A stretch of 64,000 nucleotides of DNA from Cyanophora paradoxa (lineage: Eukaryota > Glaucocystophyceae > Cyanophorales > Cyanophoraceae): positions 62,001 through 126,000 of the forward strand of contig QPMI01000432.1 in the NCBI GenBank assembly GCA_004431415.1, given 5' to 3'. Of this stretch, positions 20,657 through 32,420 are shown one piece after another; within the stretch, counting starts at the first letter, position 1, and the number at the start of each line of letters is the position of its first letter. Below the pieces are notes generated by a model. The model searched no databases. It saw only the letters and a program-made list of their open reading frames with translations, and was not told the DNA's origin. The position numbers were made by a program, and so were the translations under genes.

Positions 20657-23600
20657 TCAGGTGAGCTTCATGGCCTTGAGCTTGCGGAGGACGGCGTCCA
20701 GCGAGGTCCGCGAGAGCGCGCTCATCACCACCTGCGCCCCGCCCAGGCGAGCTCAGGTGAGCCACCGACCCGGAGGCGGGCGGGGGGAGAAGGGAGGGCG
20801 CGGCGGGTCGGACCTTGACGCCGCTCTCGCGGTACTTGGCGAGGATGGGGACGAGCTTGGGGAGGGGCGCGTGCGAGAAGAACATGGCCCGCTTCTGCTC
20901 GGCCGGCGGCGGGGCTGAAGGTCAGAGGAAGGCGGCGGAGGGGGGCACAGCGCAGCGCAGCGCTCGGCGCGTACGCATCCGCAGGGGCGGGGCGGCCAGC
21001 GCCCCCTCTAGCCCAGCCTTCACAAAGCGCGCGGCGCTCGCGCGGGGCGGACCTGCTCGTCGAGGAGGGCCGCCGTGTAGAACTCGCCCTTGGGCCCGAA
21101 GACGCGGAGCACCTGCGCGCGCGCCTCAGCAAAAGGAAGAAGCAGCCAAATCGGGCGACAGCGGGCCGGGCGCCCGGCGGCAGCGGCGGCGCGCCTGGCG
21201 GAGGGGCTCGAAGACATCGGTGAGGTGGGGCACCCCCGAGCGCGCCGCGAGGCCCTCCAGCAGCGCCACGTCCGCCTCCAGGTTCGCCACCGCCACAGCG
21301 TTGAACCGCTTCACCTGAGAGCCGAGCCTCAGACCTCACCTGAGAATGAGCCGCCCGAGGGGGGCGTGTCACCTGGGGCCCGCCGAGGAGCTCGAGGAGG
21401 GCGGTCGTGGCGCGCGTGAAGGCGGCGAAGTGGACGGCGGTGCAGACGGCGGGGGAGAGGCGGCGGGCGGCCCGCAGCGCGTCCTCCAGGTACTCGGCGA
21501 GCTCCCGCACGTACTCGGCCGGCTCCCCGCTGGGCGCCGACGGCGTCCACGTCTGCAGCGCCGCCCGCGCCACGTGCGCGTCCGCCGCCGCGTACACCAT
21601 GTCGTACAGGCGCATCTGAGGAAGATAGTTAAATAGCGCATCAGAAGAAAGAAGCTAAGGGACCTCGGCGGAGGCCTTGGTCTCGAGGAAGGCGTCGCGG
21701 GCGGCGAGGCGGCCGCCGGGGGCGCCGTTGCGGCCGACGCCGCCGTCGTAGCGCTGGGAGGAGGAGAGCGTGAAGGCGAACTTGTCGAGCGGGGCGCACG
21801 CCGCCGCGAAGAAGGCCAGGTTGAGGGAGAGCTGCGCCCCCGCCCGGAAGCCGGCCCCCAGGGCCGCCGGGATGCCCGCCAGCGCCGCCCCCGCCGCCTC
21901 GTTCAGGCCCCGCGACAGCAGCTCGTCCAGCGCCCGCCTGTACCCCCCGTTCAGTTCAGGTCCGACCGCGAGCAGGAGCGGGGACGGGGAGGGAGGGGTA
22001 CGGCACCTCAGGGCCTCCATCGAGTCGTTCACATGGCGCGCGTACCGCCTGCGGCCGCGGCTCGAACCTTTTTTGAACGGGGGAGGGGGAGGGGGGAGGG
22101 GGGTACGGCACCCGTAGTCGGAGAGGGCGGAGCGGACGGCGGCGACGCAGGTCGGGACGGAGGCGGAGAAGCCGGCGGGGGCGGGGAAGCTGCGAGTGGC
22201 GGGGCCGCCTAATGAGAGGAAGAATGAAATCTAGACAAGAGGGAGGGAGGAGCGGACGATGCGGGAGGGGCGTCGGCGTCCTCGGGGAGGAGGAGGCCCT
22301 CCCCTACCTGAGGGAGGGGCCCGCGGCGTCAAACCGAAGAATCGAGGCCACGATGAGGTTGTGTCATCTGGCAGTCGCACCACGAGGACCTCGCAGTGCT
22401 CGCGGCTCCGCAGCACCACCGGCTCGTAGTCGTCCCCCGCCATCGCCTGCCCGCCCCCTCGCGTCAAGGCCGCCCCTTCCGCCCCCGCTTCCCTCTGCCC
22501 TCCCTCCGGCGCACGGCGTCGAGGAGGGGGCGGAGGGTGCCCAGCGTGAGGGTCAGGAAGCGCGCCCGCGAGGCGTCCAGCGCTGCGCAAAGCTAGGCGA
22601 CGTGCGGGCGGGAGGAGGAGAACGGTCGCCCGCGCACCCTCGAGGAGGCGGGAGACGTTGTAGGCGTGGCCCTCCAGGGCCGCCCCGAGCAGCGCCGCCT
22701 CCTCCTGCGCTTGCCCCCGCCCCGCTCAGACGGGCGGAGGAGGAGGCCCCGGGCGGGCGCGGGCGGGCGCCGGGGCGCGCCTTGAGGGCGGCGAGGGCGG
22801 CCGGGTCCTCCGTCCCCGCCGCCGCCTCCGCGAGGGACGCCGCCAGCCGGCCCGCCACCGCCTCCCACCACTCGGCCAGCTGCGCCCGCGTGAGAACTGG
22901 GGTACAGGATTCGCGGCGGGTCAGGGGGGTACGCGCGTCGGCCGGCGAGAGGAGGGCCGTGGTTGCTTTCAGCACGGTGCGCTCCACGATGAAGAAGCCG
23001 GCCGCCTGGCCCGGGTACGTCAGCCCGAGGGAAGAAACGGGGGGGGGGGGGGGGGGGGGATGGGATCTCGCCAGGGAGAAGTAACCCCCGCGGGAGGCGA
23101 GGAGGCGGGGCCCCGAGGGCGGCTCGACGTCCTGCTCCGCCTGGCCCTGCAGGCGCCCCCGCTCGGGCCGGGCCGACGTGCGGGAGCCGAAGCCAGCGCC
23201 AGCGGGAGGGAGGGCGCACCCGGCGGGAGGAGGCGTACATCGCACGCAGCTCGTCCCGCGCCCCGAGCTGCGCGCGAAGAGAGATTCGAGGGAGACGGGG
23301 CGCGAGGGAGGGAGGGGAGGGGAGGGGAGGCTGCCTGCTCGAAGACGTGGATGGCCTCGTGGAGGGGCGTGAGGTCGAGGGCCCGCAGGGCGGCCCCCGC
23401 CGCCTCCGCCGCCGCCCCCGCCGCCGCCTCCAGCGCCGCCTCGTCCTCGCTAACGGCGGCCGCCATGTCCGCCAGGCTCGCCGGCCTGCTGACGCCGCTG
23501 CCGCCGGCCTTCGGCGCGGAGGCGGGGCGGCCCGACGGGGCGGCCGTGGCGTCGGCGGCCGATCCCTGCTGGGCCCGTCGGCGGCCGCGAGCTTCTCCCG

Positions 23601-24707
23601 CCGGCGCGCCGCCTCTTCCCTCTTCCAGCGCGCAGCGACCGCCCGCAGGGCTGTCGCGCCGACCTCCCGCGCCGCCTCCCGCGCCCTGCGGGGCGCCCTG
23701 CTCGCCCCCGCGCCGCGCCGCCCCGCCCCGCGCCGGACGAGCACGAGCGCGCACCGCACAAGCCACTCGACCACAGAGGACATGATGCCCCTCCGCACCT
23801 CTTCGGTCATCCCCGCCACGCGCGCCTCTGCTCCGCATGCGCACTCAGCGCCCGGGCGCGTGGCGGGCGTCGAGGGTGGGTGGCGGGGCGCGCCGAGCGT
23901 GCGGGCGAGCGGGTAGGGCGAGAGCTTCGGGAGGTGCGCGCGCTGCAGGTCGCCCAGGGCCTGCGGGGCGTCGGCGGGGACCGGAGAGACCCCGTGCCCC
24001 GCGCCGGGACGCACTCGGAGGGCGAGGTAGGGCTTGGAGGCGCGCGCGTGCTCCGCGGCGCGGGCGAGGAGGGCCAGCGCGGCGTGCCACTCCTGCAGCC
24101 CGCCGATCGCCGCCGCCAGGTTCCGCTTGATCTTCCGCCCCTCCAGCAGCGCCTCGCTCTGCCCCGCTCGCGCTCAGCGGCCGCTCGGCGGACGCTCGGC
24201 GACGCGGCGAGGCGCCGGCCCGCGCGGACCTGCTTCAGGAGGGCGCGCCCGGACTCCTGGAGCTGCTGGTCGAGGTCGACCACGGCGCGCTTGAGGTTCC
24301 GCACGTCCTTCCGCGCCGTCGAGAGGTCGTCCACCGACCGAATGAACTCCTGCAGCGCGAGCGCGGCTCGGTTCGGATTTGCGCGGGACGCGCGAGCTAG
24401 AGATCGGGCTGCAGCGTGCCTGGTAGTGCGAGTTGCATAGCTCTTGAATCTCCGTGTCCTTCTTCGCGATGTACGCGTTGAGGACCTCGAGGAACGTGTC
24501 ATGGACGCCCCGCTCGAAGACCGCTTTCAGCGCCGGTCCGGGCTCGTCGCTCTCCACCAGGCTCTGCGCGCGCAAGCGTTGGCGCGCGAGCCTTAGGCTG
24601 CAAGCGGGCGGGCGCGCCTGCAGGATGGCCAGCTCCTCCAGGCCCTCATCTGCGGGACGCGCCGGCGGCGCAGCCGGCGCCGGCGCCTTCCCCTTCTGCT
24701 TGCTCAT
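20657..24707 (-). CDS. SEC15: Exocyst complex component SEC15 (EXOC6)
   Basis: Sec15 is the exocyst subunit that binds Rab GTPases on secretory vesicles. The order of blocks matches the family: KAVFERGVHDTFLEVLNAYI, KKDTEIQELCNSHYQ, EFIRSVDDLSTARKDVRNLK, VDLDQQLQESGRALLKQ, IKRNLAAAIGGLQEWHAAL, HARASKPYLALR, DAPQALGDLQRAHLPKLSPY, EEVRRGIMSSVVEWLV, then FFIVERTVLKATTAL, QLAEWWEAVAGRLAASL, GDDYEPVVLRSREHCEVLVV, LNEAAGAALAGIPAALGAGF, MRLYDMVYAAADAHVARAAL, EYVRELAEYLEDAL, VKRFNAVAVANLEADVALLE and LVPILAKYRESGVK. The start is at 24707 (MSKQKGKAPAPA) and the stop at 20657-20659. It has many introns. The first two (24564-24617 and 24350-24419) have GC donors fixed by conserved residues on both sides, and one contains a 21-base G run (23039-23059). 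Confidence 0.92.
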
Positions 24708-24945
24708 CTCCGCCTCGTCTTCGCGTGCGGCCTCATCGTCCTGCGATGCTGCCGCTGCTGCGCGGCGGCGGGGTGCGGCCCCGCTGCCAGGGTATGCGAT
24801 CTGCCCGCCGAGCTCGAGCCCCTAGCAGGTACGCTTGGCCGGCGTCGTCTGCGCACTGCTTGCTCTCACGCTCATCTTACGCGACTGACCGTCGCGGCAG
24901 GATTCAATAGCAGGGCGCCCAGCTCGAACAGCGGTCGGCCGGCCC

Positions 24946-26535
24946 ATGGCCCTCGCAAGGGCCGCGGCGCGCCTGGCGGACCCTTCTCTCGGCCTGCATG
25001 CCCGCGTCGAGGTCGCGCGGGCGCTGCATGGCTCCAGGAGAGTTTCCGCTGGTGGACCGCCGCCGGGTCCGCGCCACGCCGGCTTCACAGGCCCGTGCGA
25101 CCGCCCGTGGCTGACGCGAAGAACGCATCTCGATGCGTGCAGCCGGCTCTGGCGTCCCGCAAGTCTTCGACCGCGAGCTCGTGCGGCGGCAACGCTCCAG
25201 AGCGGCTGCGCTTGCCCGCTCGGACCCCGACGGCCCCCGACGGTACGACTACCTGTTCGAGGAGGTTGCGCGGAGGCTCATCGACAAGCTCGAGGCGAGC
25301 GCGGCCCGCCGCGCGTGATGGGCGCTCCGTCGACGCGCTGCGCAGGACTGCAAGGGGAAGTTCCCGACGGCGATCGAGCTCGGCGCGCGCTCTGGCCACC
25401 TCACGCGAGAGCTGATGCGTACGGGCGCCGGCGGAGTGCAGCGCATGCTGCTTACCGACTTGAGCGGTGCGTGCGCGCCCGTCCCGGAGCGCGCTGCGCG
25501 GCCCGCGCCGGCTGAACGCGCGCCCCTCCAGAGGAGATGCTGCACAAGGACGACGACCTGCCGCCTGAGGACTTCCCGCACAAATGCGAGCCCGCGCGCC
25601 TGCGCCGCGCGCTTCGCTCCGGGCCGCGCAGCTGAGTGCGCGGCGCGCAGTCGAGTTGGAGCGGCGCGTGGCGGACGAGGAGCTGCTCCCCTTCGAGCCG
25701 GGCAGCGCGGACGCCGTCTTCGCGAACCTCTCCCTGCACTGGGTGAACGACCTCCCGGGGGCCCTCATCCAGGCCCGCCGCACCCTCCGCCCCGACGGCC
25801 TCTTCCTCGGCGCGCTCCTCGGGGGGGATACCCTCCACGAGCTCCGGCGCGTCCTTTCCTGTACCCCGGGCCCGCCTGCCACCCCTGACCGGCCCGCAGG
25901 GTCTCCCTGTCCCTTGCTGAGCAGGAGCGCGAGGGGGGCGTCAGCACTCGTATTTCCCCCTTCGCTGGTCCGCTGTCCCTTCCCCGTCCCACATCGTACC
26001 CTCACGCCGATCGCAGGGGTACGAGACGCTGGCAACCTCCTCTCCCGCGCCGGCTTCGCCATGCCTGCCGGTACCCCCCATTCCGACCACGTACCCACGT
26101 TAATCTAAGCCGTCCCGCAGTGGACAGCGACGAGCTGGTGATCGACTACCCCTCTCCCCTGGAACTCATGTACCACCTCCGCCGCATGGGCGAGACCAAC
26201 GCCGTCCGGTACCCCCCTTCCCCGCCCCGCCCTCGGCTCTCCGCCCAGCCTCACCGACCGCCCTGCGCCATGGCCGTGGCAGGATGCGGCGGGGGGCGCT
26301 CAGGCCGGACGTGATGCACGCCGCCGCCGCGATCTACAGGGAGATGTTCGGGAACGCGGACGGGACGGTGCCGGCGACCTTCCAGGTGGTCTACATGCTG
26401 GGCTGGTCGCCGGACAGCAGCCAGCCGCAGGCCAAGGAGCGCGGCTCCGCCCAGCTCTCCCTCAAGGACCTCCCCGCCGACTTCAAGATGACCCCGCTCG
26501 AGGAGGATCCGGGGGCCCCCGACGAGAAACGTTGA
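24946..26535 (+). CDS. NDUFAF5-like mitochondrial complex I assembly methyltransferase
   Basis: NDUFAF5 belongs to the class I SAM-dependent methyltransferase fold and hydroxylates an arginine of complex I subunit NDUFS7 during assembly. Conserved pieces in order: [53 protein letters not shown] (SAM-binding motif I), [118 protein letters not shown], and [20 protein letters not shown] with [13 protein letters not shown]. The stop TGA is at 26533-26535. The intron 25295-25345 has a GC donor. The start at 24946 is provisional: [19 protein letters not shown] is Arg/Ala-rich like a mitochondrial presequence, but the join to the catalytic part was not resolved. Confidence 0.88.
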
Positions 26536-26829
26536 CGTCAACGCAGGCCGTGACCGTACCCCGCTTCCATCCCGTCGCTTATAGCTTATCGAATCAATTA
26601 ATACGTAAGAGGCCGCCCAGTGCGTGCGAAGGGGAGGAGGGTAGCACTGAAAAACGGGTAGCCTGCACTGTTGAATCGACTCCAAGCGACTGAAGCTAGC
26701 AGCATGCTAAGCTCCATCGGGCGAGTGTTAAAGAAAGATGGAAGGGGCGCGAAGGCGGGCGCGGATGGATGGTCTGGGCGGGGTAGGGGCCCAAGGAGGA
26801 GGGGTTGCGGGGCCCGGCGGGTCGCGTCG

Positions 26830-28340
26830 TCATTGGGAGTTGGGTATCGAGTTGACGAAGAAGGAGAAGATGTCAGTGACCGAAATGATGCCCTCCACGC
26901 GACGGTTCGCGTCGATCGCGATCAGCCGGTGGACGTTCGCCAGCGCCAGCTTCTCGAAGACCGCGCGCAGCGTGTCTTCTTTCCTGCACAGCTGCACGCC
27001 CGGCGTCTGGCCCCAAGTCAGCCTCAGCGCGCTGCGACGAGGGGGAAGGAAGGGCGGAAGGGAGGGAGAAGCGGACCCGCGCGCTATGGTGGACGGCCCG
27101 TATGATGGGGTGGTCGAGGTTCGAAAAGGTACGGTCCCGCGCAAGCGCCTGGCCGCAAGCCGTCAGCTGGGGGGCGGGGGCGGGCGGCGGGGCCCGGAAC
27201 GAACCGGAACATCCGTCCGCGAGAAAACGTCCATGACAGCTCCTGCGCGGCGCCCCGCGCGTCGGCCACGTGTTACCCGTAGCTAGGAGGAGACCGCGGA
27301 CCGTGCTCGTCTACGATGGGGGCGGCGGAGATTCTCCGCTCCGAAAGAAGGTTAAGCACCTGCTCCAGCATAAACGAGAGAAAGGAAAGGAGGCAAGGAA
27401 GCTCGGCTGGCGCGCCTGGATGACCGGCATGTCCTTGCCGACCGAGACGATGTTCGAATACGTGCCGATCCCCAGCTCGTGGACTGGCCTGTCCAGGATC
27501 TCGTGGCATCCCCGCAGCTAAGCGGCCGCTTCAGCTCGAAGCAGCGGCGCGGAGAAGGGCCCCGAAGAACGGCGCACGTTCCGGACGATGAATCCTAGGA
27601 TGCGGGAGTGGGTAATGATGTGCAGGACAACATTGTGCTCCGTGCGTTCTATTATCGGTAGCCGGTGGATCTTGTGGTGCTGCAGCTTGAAGCACGCTTC
27701 CAGCACGTTGTCCTCCGGATCGACAGAGATTAGCTCGCGTGGCCGGGTCTCGATCAACCGCTCTGCGTGTGCCGCGCGCGGCACTGGATTAGCAATCGCG
27801 ACGCTGCGCACGGCAGGCGAGGCCGCGCTCACCCCGCCAGTTGCGAATGCTCTGCTCGTCTATCGCGGCTCCGATGGTGGTCGGTCCCGCCTTGTAGAAA
27901 TGCCGCAGGATATCGCAGAAGTCTGTGACTGTCACAATGCCGACATAATCCTGCAGGCGGCTGTCCCAGAGCACCGCAGCGTGGGTCTCTGCGCGAGCGG
28001 GAGTAAGCAATCGGCCTGTAACCCGGCGGACTCTCGCGGAAGCTGTCTTATCCGCTTCAGCTATCGGTTTCGCTGAAGCTAATCGGATCGCACCGTGCTC
28101 CAAGAGCGCCTGGAAAGCAGTGCGCAGCGGAAGATCGCAGTCGAGCACGACCACCTTTGCGCTCTCGGGCATGAGGTCGTACGTGCTATGCTTGCGGAGA
28201 AACTCGATTATCATATGGACGGCGGATCGGCCCAGTGCCTGCGATCGTTCAGGTCTCGAATCGCGCTGGGCGCAGGATGGCACCTCTGTCGACTCCGCAG
28301 CCGGCTTGGGCGTCGGAGACGTCTGCATCGGCGCCGCCAT
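26830..28340 (-). CDS. AMPK gamma subunit (SNF4-like), four CBS motifs
   Basis: The gamma subunit senses AMP/ATP for the SNF1/AMPK kinase. The start at 28340 (MAAPMQTSPTPKP) leads to a non-conserved tail and then VHMIIEFLRKHSTYDLMPES and KVVVLDCDLPLRTAFQALLE (CBS1); VLWDSRLQDYVGIVTVTDFC with DILRHFYK; RPRELISVDPEDNVLEACF with LQHHKIHRLPIIERTEHNVV and HIITHSRILGFIV (CBS2); IGTYSNIVSVGKDMPV with EQVLNLLSERRISAAPIVDE (CBS3); and VQLCRKEDTLRAVFEKLALA with VHRLIAIDANRRVEGIISV and TDIFSFFVNS (CBS4). The stop is at 26830-26832. The acidic and basic residues typical of nucleotide sites (HRL, TDF/TDI) are present. It shares orientation with the SPN1/IWS1 gene upstream, one of the few same-strand pairs in the window. 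Confidence 0.9.
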
Positions 28341-28667
28341 TGCCGCGCGGCTCGGGCACCAAAGCCGCACCGCTACCCGTCTAAGACTCCTCCCCCCCAC
28401 CTTCGACTTCCCGCGCGTAGCTAGCAAGCGTAAAGTTGTGGCGCCCGACTGCGTACGCGTTGTCCGCGCTTCAGATCCACCCACTTGCGCAGAGCTCGCA
28501 AACTGCAACGGCAGGGGCCGAGCGGGCGGTTCATTGTCGCACAGTGCGGCATCGCGCCTGCGGGGCTACTTGGCTAGCGGGACAGGCGGACAGGACTGAG
28601 AGGGGGCTCAAGCTGAGGGGCCCAGTGCCCCGAGCGGCGGGGAAGGGATGCGGCGGGGCGCCGGCGG
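28341..28667. other. 327-base spacer between SPN1/IWS1 and SNF4
   Basis: This gap between two minus-strand genes must hold the 3' end of SPN1/IWS1 and the SNF4 promoter. I see no gene and no repeat in it. Confidence 0.4.
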
Positions 28668-30932
28668 TCAGACAGTCTTGTACATGTTGCGGCCCTCGAC
28701 GGACATCTTGTGGGGCCGGAAGACAGCAGTCGACTTCTTCTCCGTGATCTTCTTCATGATCTTGAACTTCGCGCTGTCCTTGTTCTCCTGTCCGGCCGCG
28801 TCGGGCCCCGCCGCCGGGCGGGGCGGGGCGGGGCGGGGTGGGGCGGGCAGCGGCGAGGGGCGCACCGTGCGAGCCGACTGGGACTGGCTGGCCTCGGCGC
28901 TGGACTCGGGCCGGCGGAGGAAGTTGAACTCCATCTTGTAGGGGATGCGCGCGTGCGGGACGAAGCCAGCGTCTCCGACCTTCATCCTGCAGCGCCCCGG
29001 CTCGACCTCGTCGCGCAGAGAGCGCGGGGGCCGGGGCGGCGGGGCGGGCGCGGCGCACCGCCTGTTCTCCTCCTGGGGGCTATCCGCGGCATCCGAGCGG
29101 CGCCTGGGCGGGCGGTGCGAAGGTAAGGGAGAGAGGGATGAGGCGGGATTGGAGAGGGAGAGGGGCGCACAGGGGTACGCCCTCGCGATCAGCGCGCTCC
29201 ATCTCGTACTCGCGCAGCTGCGAGAAGTCCGTCGACTTCTGGAACGTGTACCGCGCCCAGCTGTCCTTGAGCTGCGCGGCGGCGGCGGCGGCGGCGGCGG
29301 CGCGTCACCGGAGGAAGAGGGGCGGGGGCGGGCGGGCGGGCTGCCGGCGGACCTCGCGGGCGAGGCGCTGGTTCTCGGGGGACTCCTGGGCGAACTGGCC
29401 GAGGTAGGTGACGGACTTGCCGAGGTCGGTGTTGGCGAGGAGGTCCATGTCCTCCGAGCCGAGCGAGAGCGCCTTGAGGCACTTCAGCACCGCCGAGCGC
29501 ACGTTCACGTTCGGCAGCGACCCGTCCGGCATCCGCTGCAGCCAGCGCGCCAGCACCTGCCCGCCGGCGTCGGGCGCGCACGGCCCGCCGCTGTTCTAAG
29601 GACGGTACCTGGAGGATCTGACAGTCCATGAAGTACGGCCGCATCGGCCGCCTGCGAAGCGGAAGGGGGCGGGGCGGTCAGGCGGCGAGGCTGGACCTGC
29701 TTGGGCGGGGTCGCCCGCACTTCTCGAGCTGCGCGACGACCTCCTGTACCATCTTGAGCTTGTTAATGGCCGGCTTCCGCGCCCTGTTCGCCTCCATGTC
29801 GTCATCCGCCGCCTGCGCGCCGCCGCCCCGCCCGCACGTCACGGGGCGCGCGGGAGGAGAGGGGGGGGAAGGCTCCGTGCGCGCCCGCTCCATGCGGTTG
29901 ACGAAGCCCACGACCTGCTCCTTGATCTGCTCTGCGTTCAGCTGGCTCTTCTTCGCCCGCTTCCCCGCCTTGAGCCGCTCCAGCGCCTCGTCCAGCTCGT
30001 TCTTCGGCCCTGCGCGCCCCGCCCCGCCCGCTCGGCGGCCCGCCCCGCGCCCCCCGCCCCGCGTACGCACCTGACGTCTCCTCCTCGTCGAACTGCACCC
30101 CGCTCTGCGGGCCCGTGCGTTCAGCCCGCACCCACGCACTCCTCGAACGCGCGCGCCCGACGCACCGTCCCGGGGAGCGCTCCGTCCCCGCCCTCCGCCG
30201 GCGCAGGCCCGGCATCCTTCTTCTTACGAGGCCGCTTGGGCTTGGACTCCGCGCCAGGCTCCGCCTCCTTCTTCTGCGCCCGAGCGCTCAGCGAGCGGTC
30301 GCGGTTCGAGGCGCGTCGGGGCCCGCCTTCCGCGGCTTCTTCGGCTTCTTCTCGGCGTCCCCATCGCCACTCTCCTTTCGCTTACGCTTCGGCTTGTCCT
30401 CGCCTCCCTCGGACCTGCTTCGTATGAGCATCTAGCGCCGCGCTTCTCGGCATGCCATCGGCTGAAGGGCGCACTTGCGCTTCTTCTTGGACTTCTCCTT
30501 GTCCTTGCCCTTCTGATTCGGCATTTCCTCAAGCATTTGCTTCAACCGCTCCCGCATGAATTGTGCTCTCTTGCTCTCGTCCTGCGGCTCTGCCAGGGGA
30601 ACGCGCACGACGACGAGTCAGGCGGCGGTGCGGATCCTGCGCGCCTGCAAGCGTACCTGCAGGAGCAGCCTTTGCAGGCTCGTCTCCCTCCTCGTCTGAG
30701 CCTCCGAAGAGATCATCGATCAAGTTCTGCGGGGCGTCAGCTGCCTCGCTCCCCTGCACTTCGCACCCCGCCACGGCGCGCATACCTGGTTCGGCTGCGC
30801 CTCGTTGCCGGACTCTGGCTCGTTCTCTGCGCCGCCGTCCACCTCGAGCCCCTTGTCGCTGTGGCGCGGTTTGGCGAGCTCGGCGCAAGGCAAACCGCTG
30901 CCGCCGGCTCACCTGCCCTCATCATCGCTCAT
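28668..30932 (-). CDS. Transcription elongation factor SPN1/IWS1
   Basis: Spn1/Iws1 binds Spt6 and RNA polymerase II during elongation. The start at 30932 gives MSDDEGR, then three short exons containing EVDGGAENEPESGNEA, NLIDDLFGGSDEEGDEP (the acidic Asn-Leu-Ile-Asp-Asp-Leu-Phe signature) and RAQFMRERLKQMLEEMP. A lysine-rich stretch follows (KGKDKEKSKKKRK and beyond). The conserved TND/TFIIS-N-like core is LDEALERLKAGKRAKKSQLN, QIKEQVVGFVNRMERA, ARKPAINKLKMVQEVVAQLE, WLQRMPDGSLPNVNVRSAVL, CLKALSLGSEDMDLL, DLGKSVTYLGQFAQESPENQ and LKDSWARYTFQKSTDFSQLR. The tail is MKVGDAGFVPHARIPYKMEF and SVEGRNMYKTV. The stop is at 28668-28670. Its start codon lies 95 bases from that of the divergent DUF3228-like gene. 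Confidence 0.92.
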
Positions 30933-31027
30933 GCTTGCGTGCTCTGCGAACTGCGCTTGAGAGGGAGGGCGAAGGTTGGTCGACCCTGGGTATGCTGCAC
31001 AGCTCGACTTTTTTTCGGGCCGCACCG
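30933..31027. promoter_or_regulatory. 95-base divergent spacer (SPN1/IWS1 and DUF3228-like gene)
   Basis: The two start codons point away from each other with 95 bases between them, so this is presumably a bidirectional promoter. It includes a short T-rich stretch (31009-31016), unusual in this GC-rich window. No defined motif is recognised. Confidence 0.4.
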
Positions 31028-32420
31028 ATGGAAGAGGACACGCGGGCGATCGTGCTCGACGAGAAGTGCTACAAGCAGGTGCTTCAAGTCACGGTCGCGC
31101 GTGCTCTGCTTCCTTCGGGCTTGGCAGCGCATGTTAACGCGCGTCCGTCAGTTCGACGACCCTGACTACGTCGGCACCAAGATCGAGGTGCGCACCTGGA
31201 GGCCGCGCTGCGGTCGCCTCGGGAGTGCATGGACATCGAGCGCCGACCTGCCCGCGTCCGCAGTGGGACAAGCATGACTTCGAGAGGAGAGTGAACGCAT
31301 TTTATCGTGCGTTCTGCAGTACGCATCTGCAATGGGCAGCGGCCCTTCTGCAGCAGCGTCCGGGTCCCTCGCGCGTTTGCACACTAGTCTAGCTAACTCC
31401 GTAAGCACACGCAGAGGAGGCCAAGCGTCACTACGGCGTGCTTCCATCGCTGCTTACCGATCAGGGCGTAGAGCCCCCGCTCGTGAACGGTCGGTACTCG
31501 TGGAGCAAGCACCTGTTCGTCTCCAACTTGTGCGCCCCCCTCCCCCGCCTCCCGCGAGCCGAACGCACTGCACCTGGAATTTATCTCTCGTGGCTTCGAT
31601 AGTACCACATCACGGGCTGGAAGCATGGAGATCACCCCTCACAACCGGCACCTTCTCGAGTCCGGATACAAGCGGCGGTGCATATGCCCTTCTCGCGGCG
31701 TCGCCGCGCTCTCGTCGCTCAACCGCTTTCAGGGAGAATGGCCTCTCGTTCCTCTGCCGGTGGTTCCCCGAAGACAAGGTACCCCCGCCGCGGCCGCCGC
31801 GGCCTGGTCGACGCGGGGCGCCTCGAGCTCGCCGGGGGCGGCCCGCAGGTCCACGCGCCTGTGGCTGCGTTCCTGGACGTGGTACTGCACCACCGGGACA
31901 AAGTGAACGAGGAGCGGGCGGGGCGCGGCCTGCCCTCCGTCACCGAGCCCGCCCGCTGGCGCATCGTCGACGTGAAGGCCCAGGAGCACCCCTACGGTAC
32001 CCCCTTTGACCCCTCTCTCTGCTCTGCTTGACGCGCCGCCTTCCGTGTGTAGAGGAGCCGATGCAGCCGTACACGCTGCTGCGGTTCGCGCTGGGCAGCC
32101 GCGATGGGGGCGGCAGCGTGCCCCTCGACTACGATGAGTACGAGAAGGTGCCCGGAAGCACTGCACCCTGCCCTGTCCCGCCCGGCCCCGCCTCGACCGA
32201 CCGCTGACTGGCCCCGCCGCCCGCGCTCAGTGCGTAGAATACTGGGAAGAACAGTTGCGCACACACACACACACACCCCCCCACCCCCACCCCCCCCTCC
32301 ACCCCCTTTCCTGCCCCTCCGCCACCTGACGTGCAGTGCCCCTCACGCAGCGCGGTCGTCGGCCACCACGCGCACGACCCCCTGCACCAGAACCAGATCT
32401 GCCAGATCCCCAGCCGATAG
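31028..32420 (+). CDS. DUF3228-like conserved protein
   Basis: The start at 31028 gives MEEDTRAIVLDEKCYKQ, then MLTRVRQFDDPDYVGTKIE, WDKHDFERRVNAFY, EEAKRHYGVLPSLLTDQGVE, MEITPHNRHLLESGYK, ENGLSFLCRWFPED, LDVVLHHRDKVNEERA, RWRIVDVKAQEHP, EPMQPYTLLRFALGS with GGSVPLDYDEYEK, and CVEYWEEQ. The RWxIVxVxAQ...PMxPxTxxRxALG...GG order recalls DUF3228 proteins, whose function is unknown. This is a memory-based resemblance only. Segments around 31500-31700 have alternative splicing solutions. The last intron (about 32247-32336) contains a CA repeat and a C run. The final exon was read as ending HDPLHQNQICQIPSR with stop TAG at 32418-32420; the other phase would run about 70 bases further. Confidence 0.5.

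Noticed and set aside
22593-24014. 473-codon minus-strand frame across the SEC15 locus
   Set aside because: Only short parts are SEC15 exons in this frame; the rest is intron read-through, as shown by conserved blocks in the other frames.
26000-26110. Plus-strand read-through past MPAG in the NDUFAF5-like gene
   Set aside because: The segment begins GTACCCC and ends CGCAG, and removing it joins [11 protein letters not shown] to [11 protein letters not shown] as in the family.
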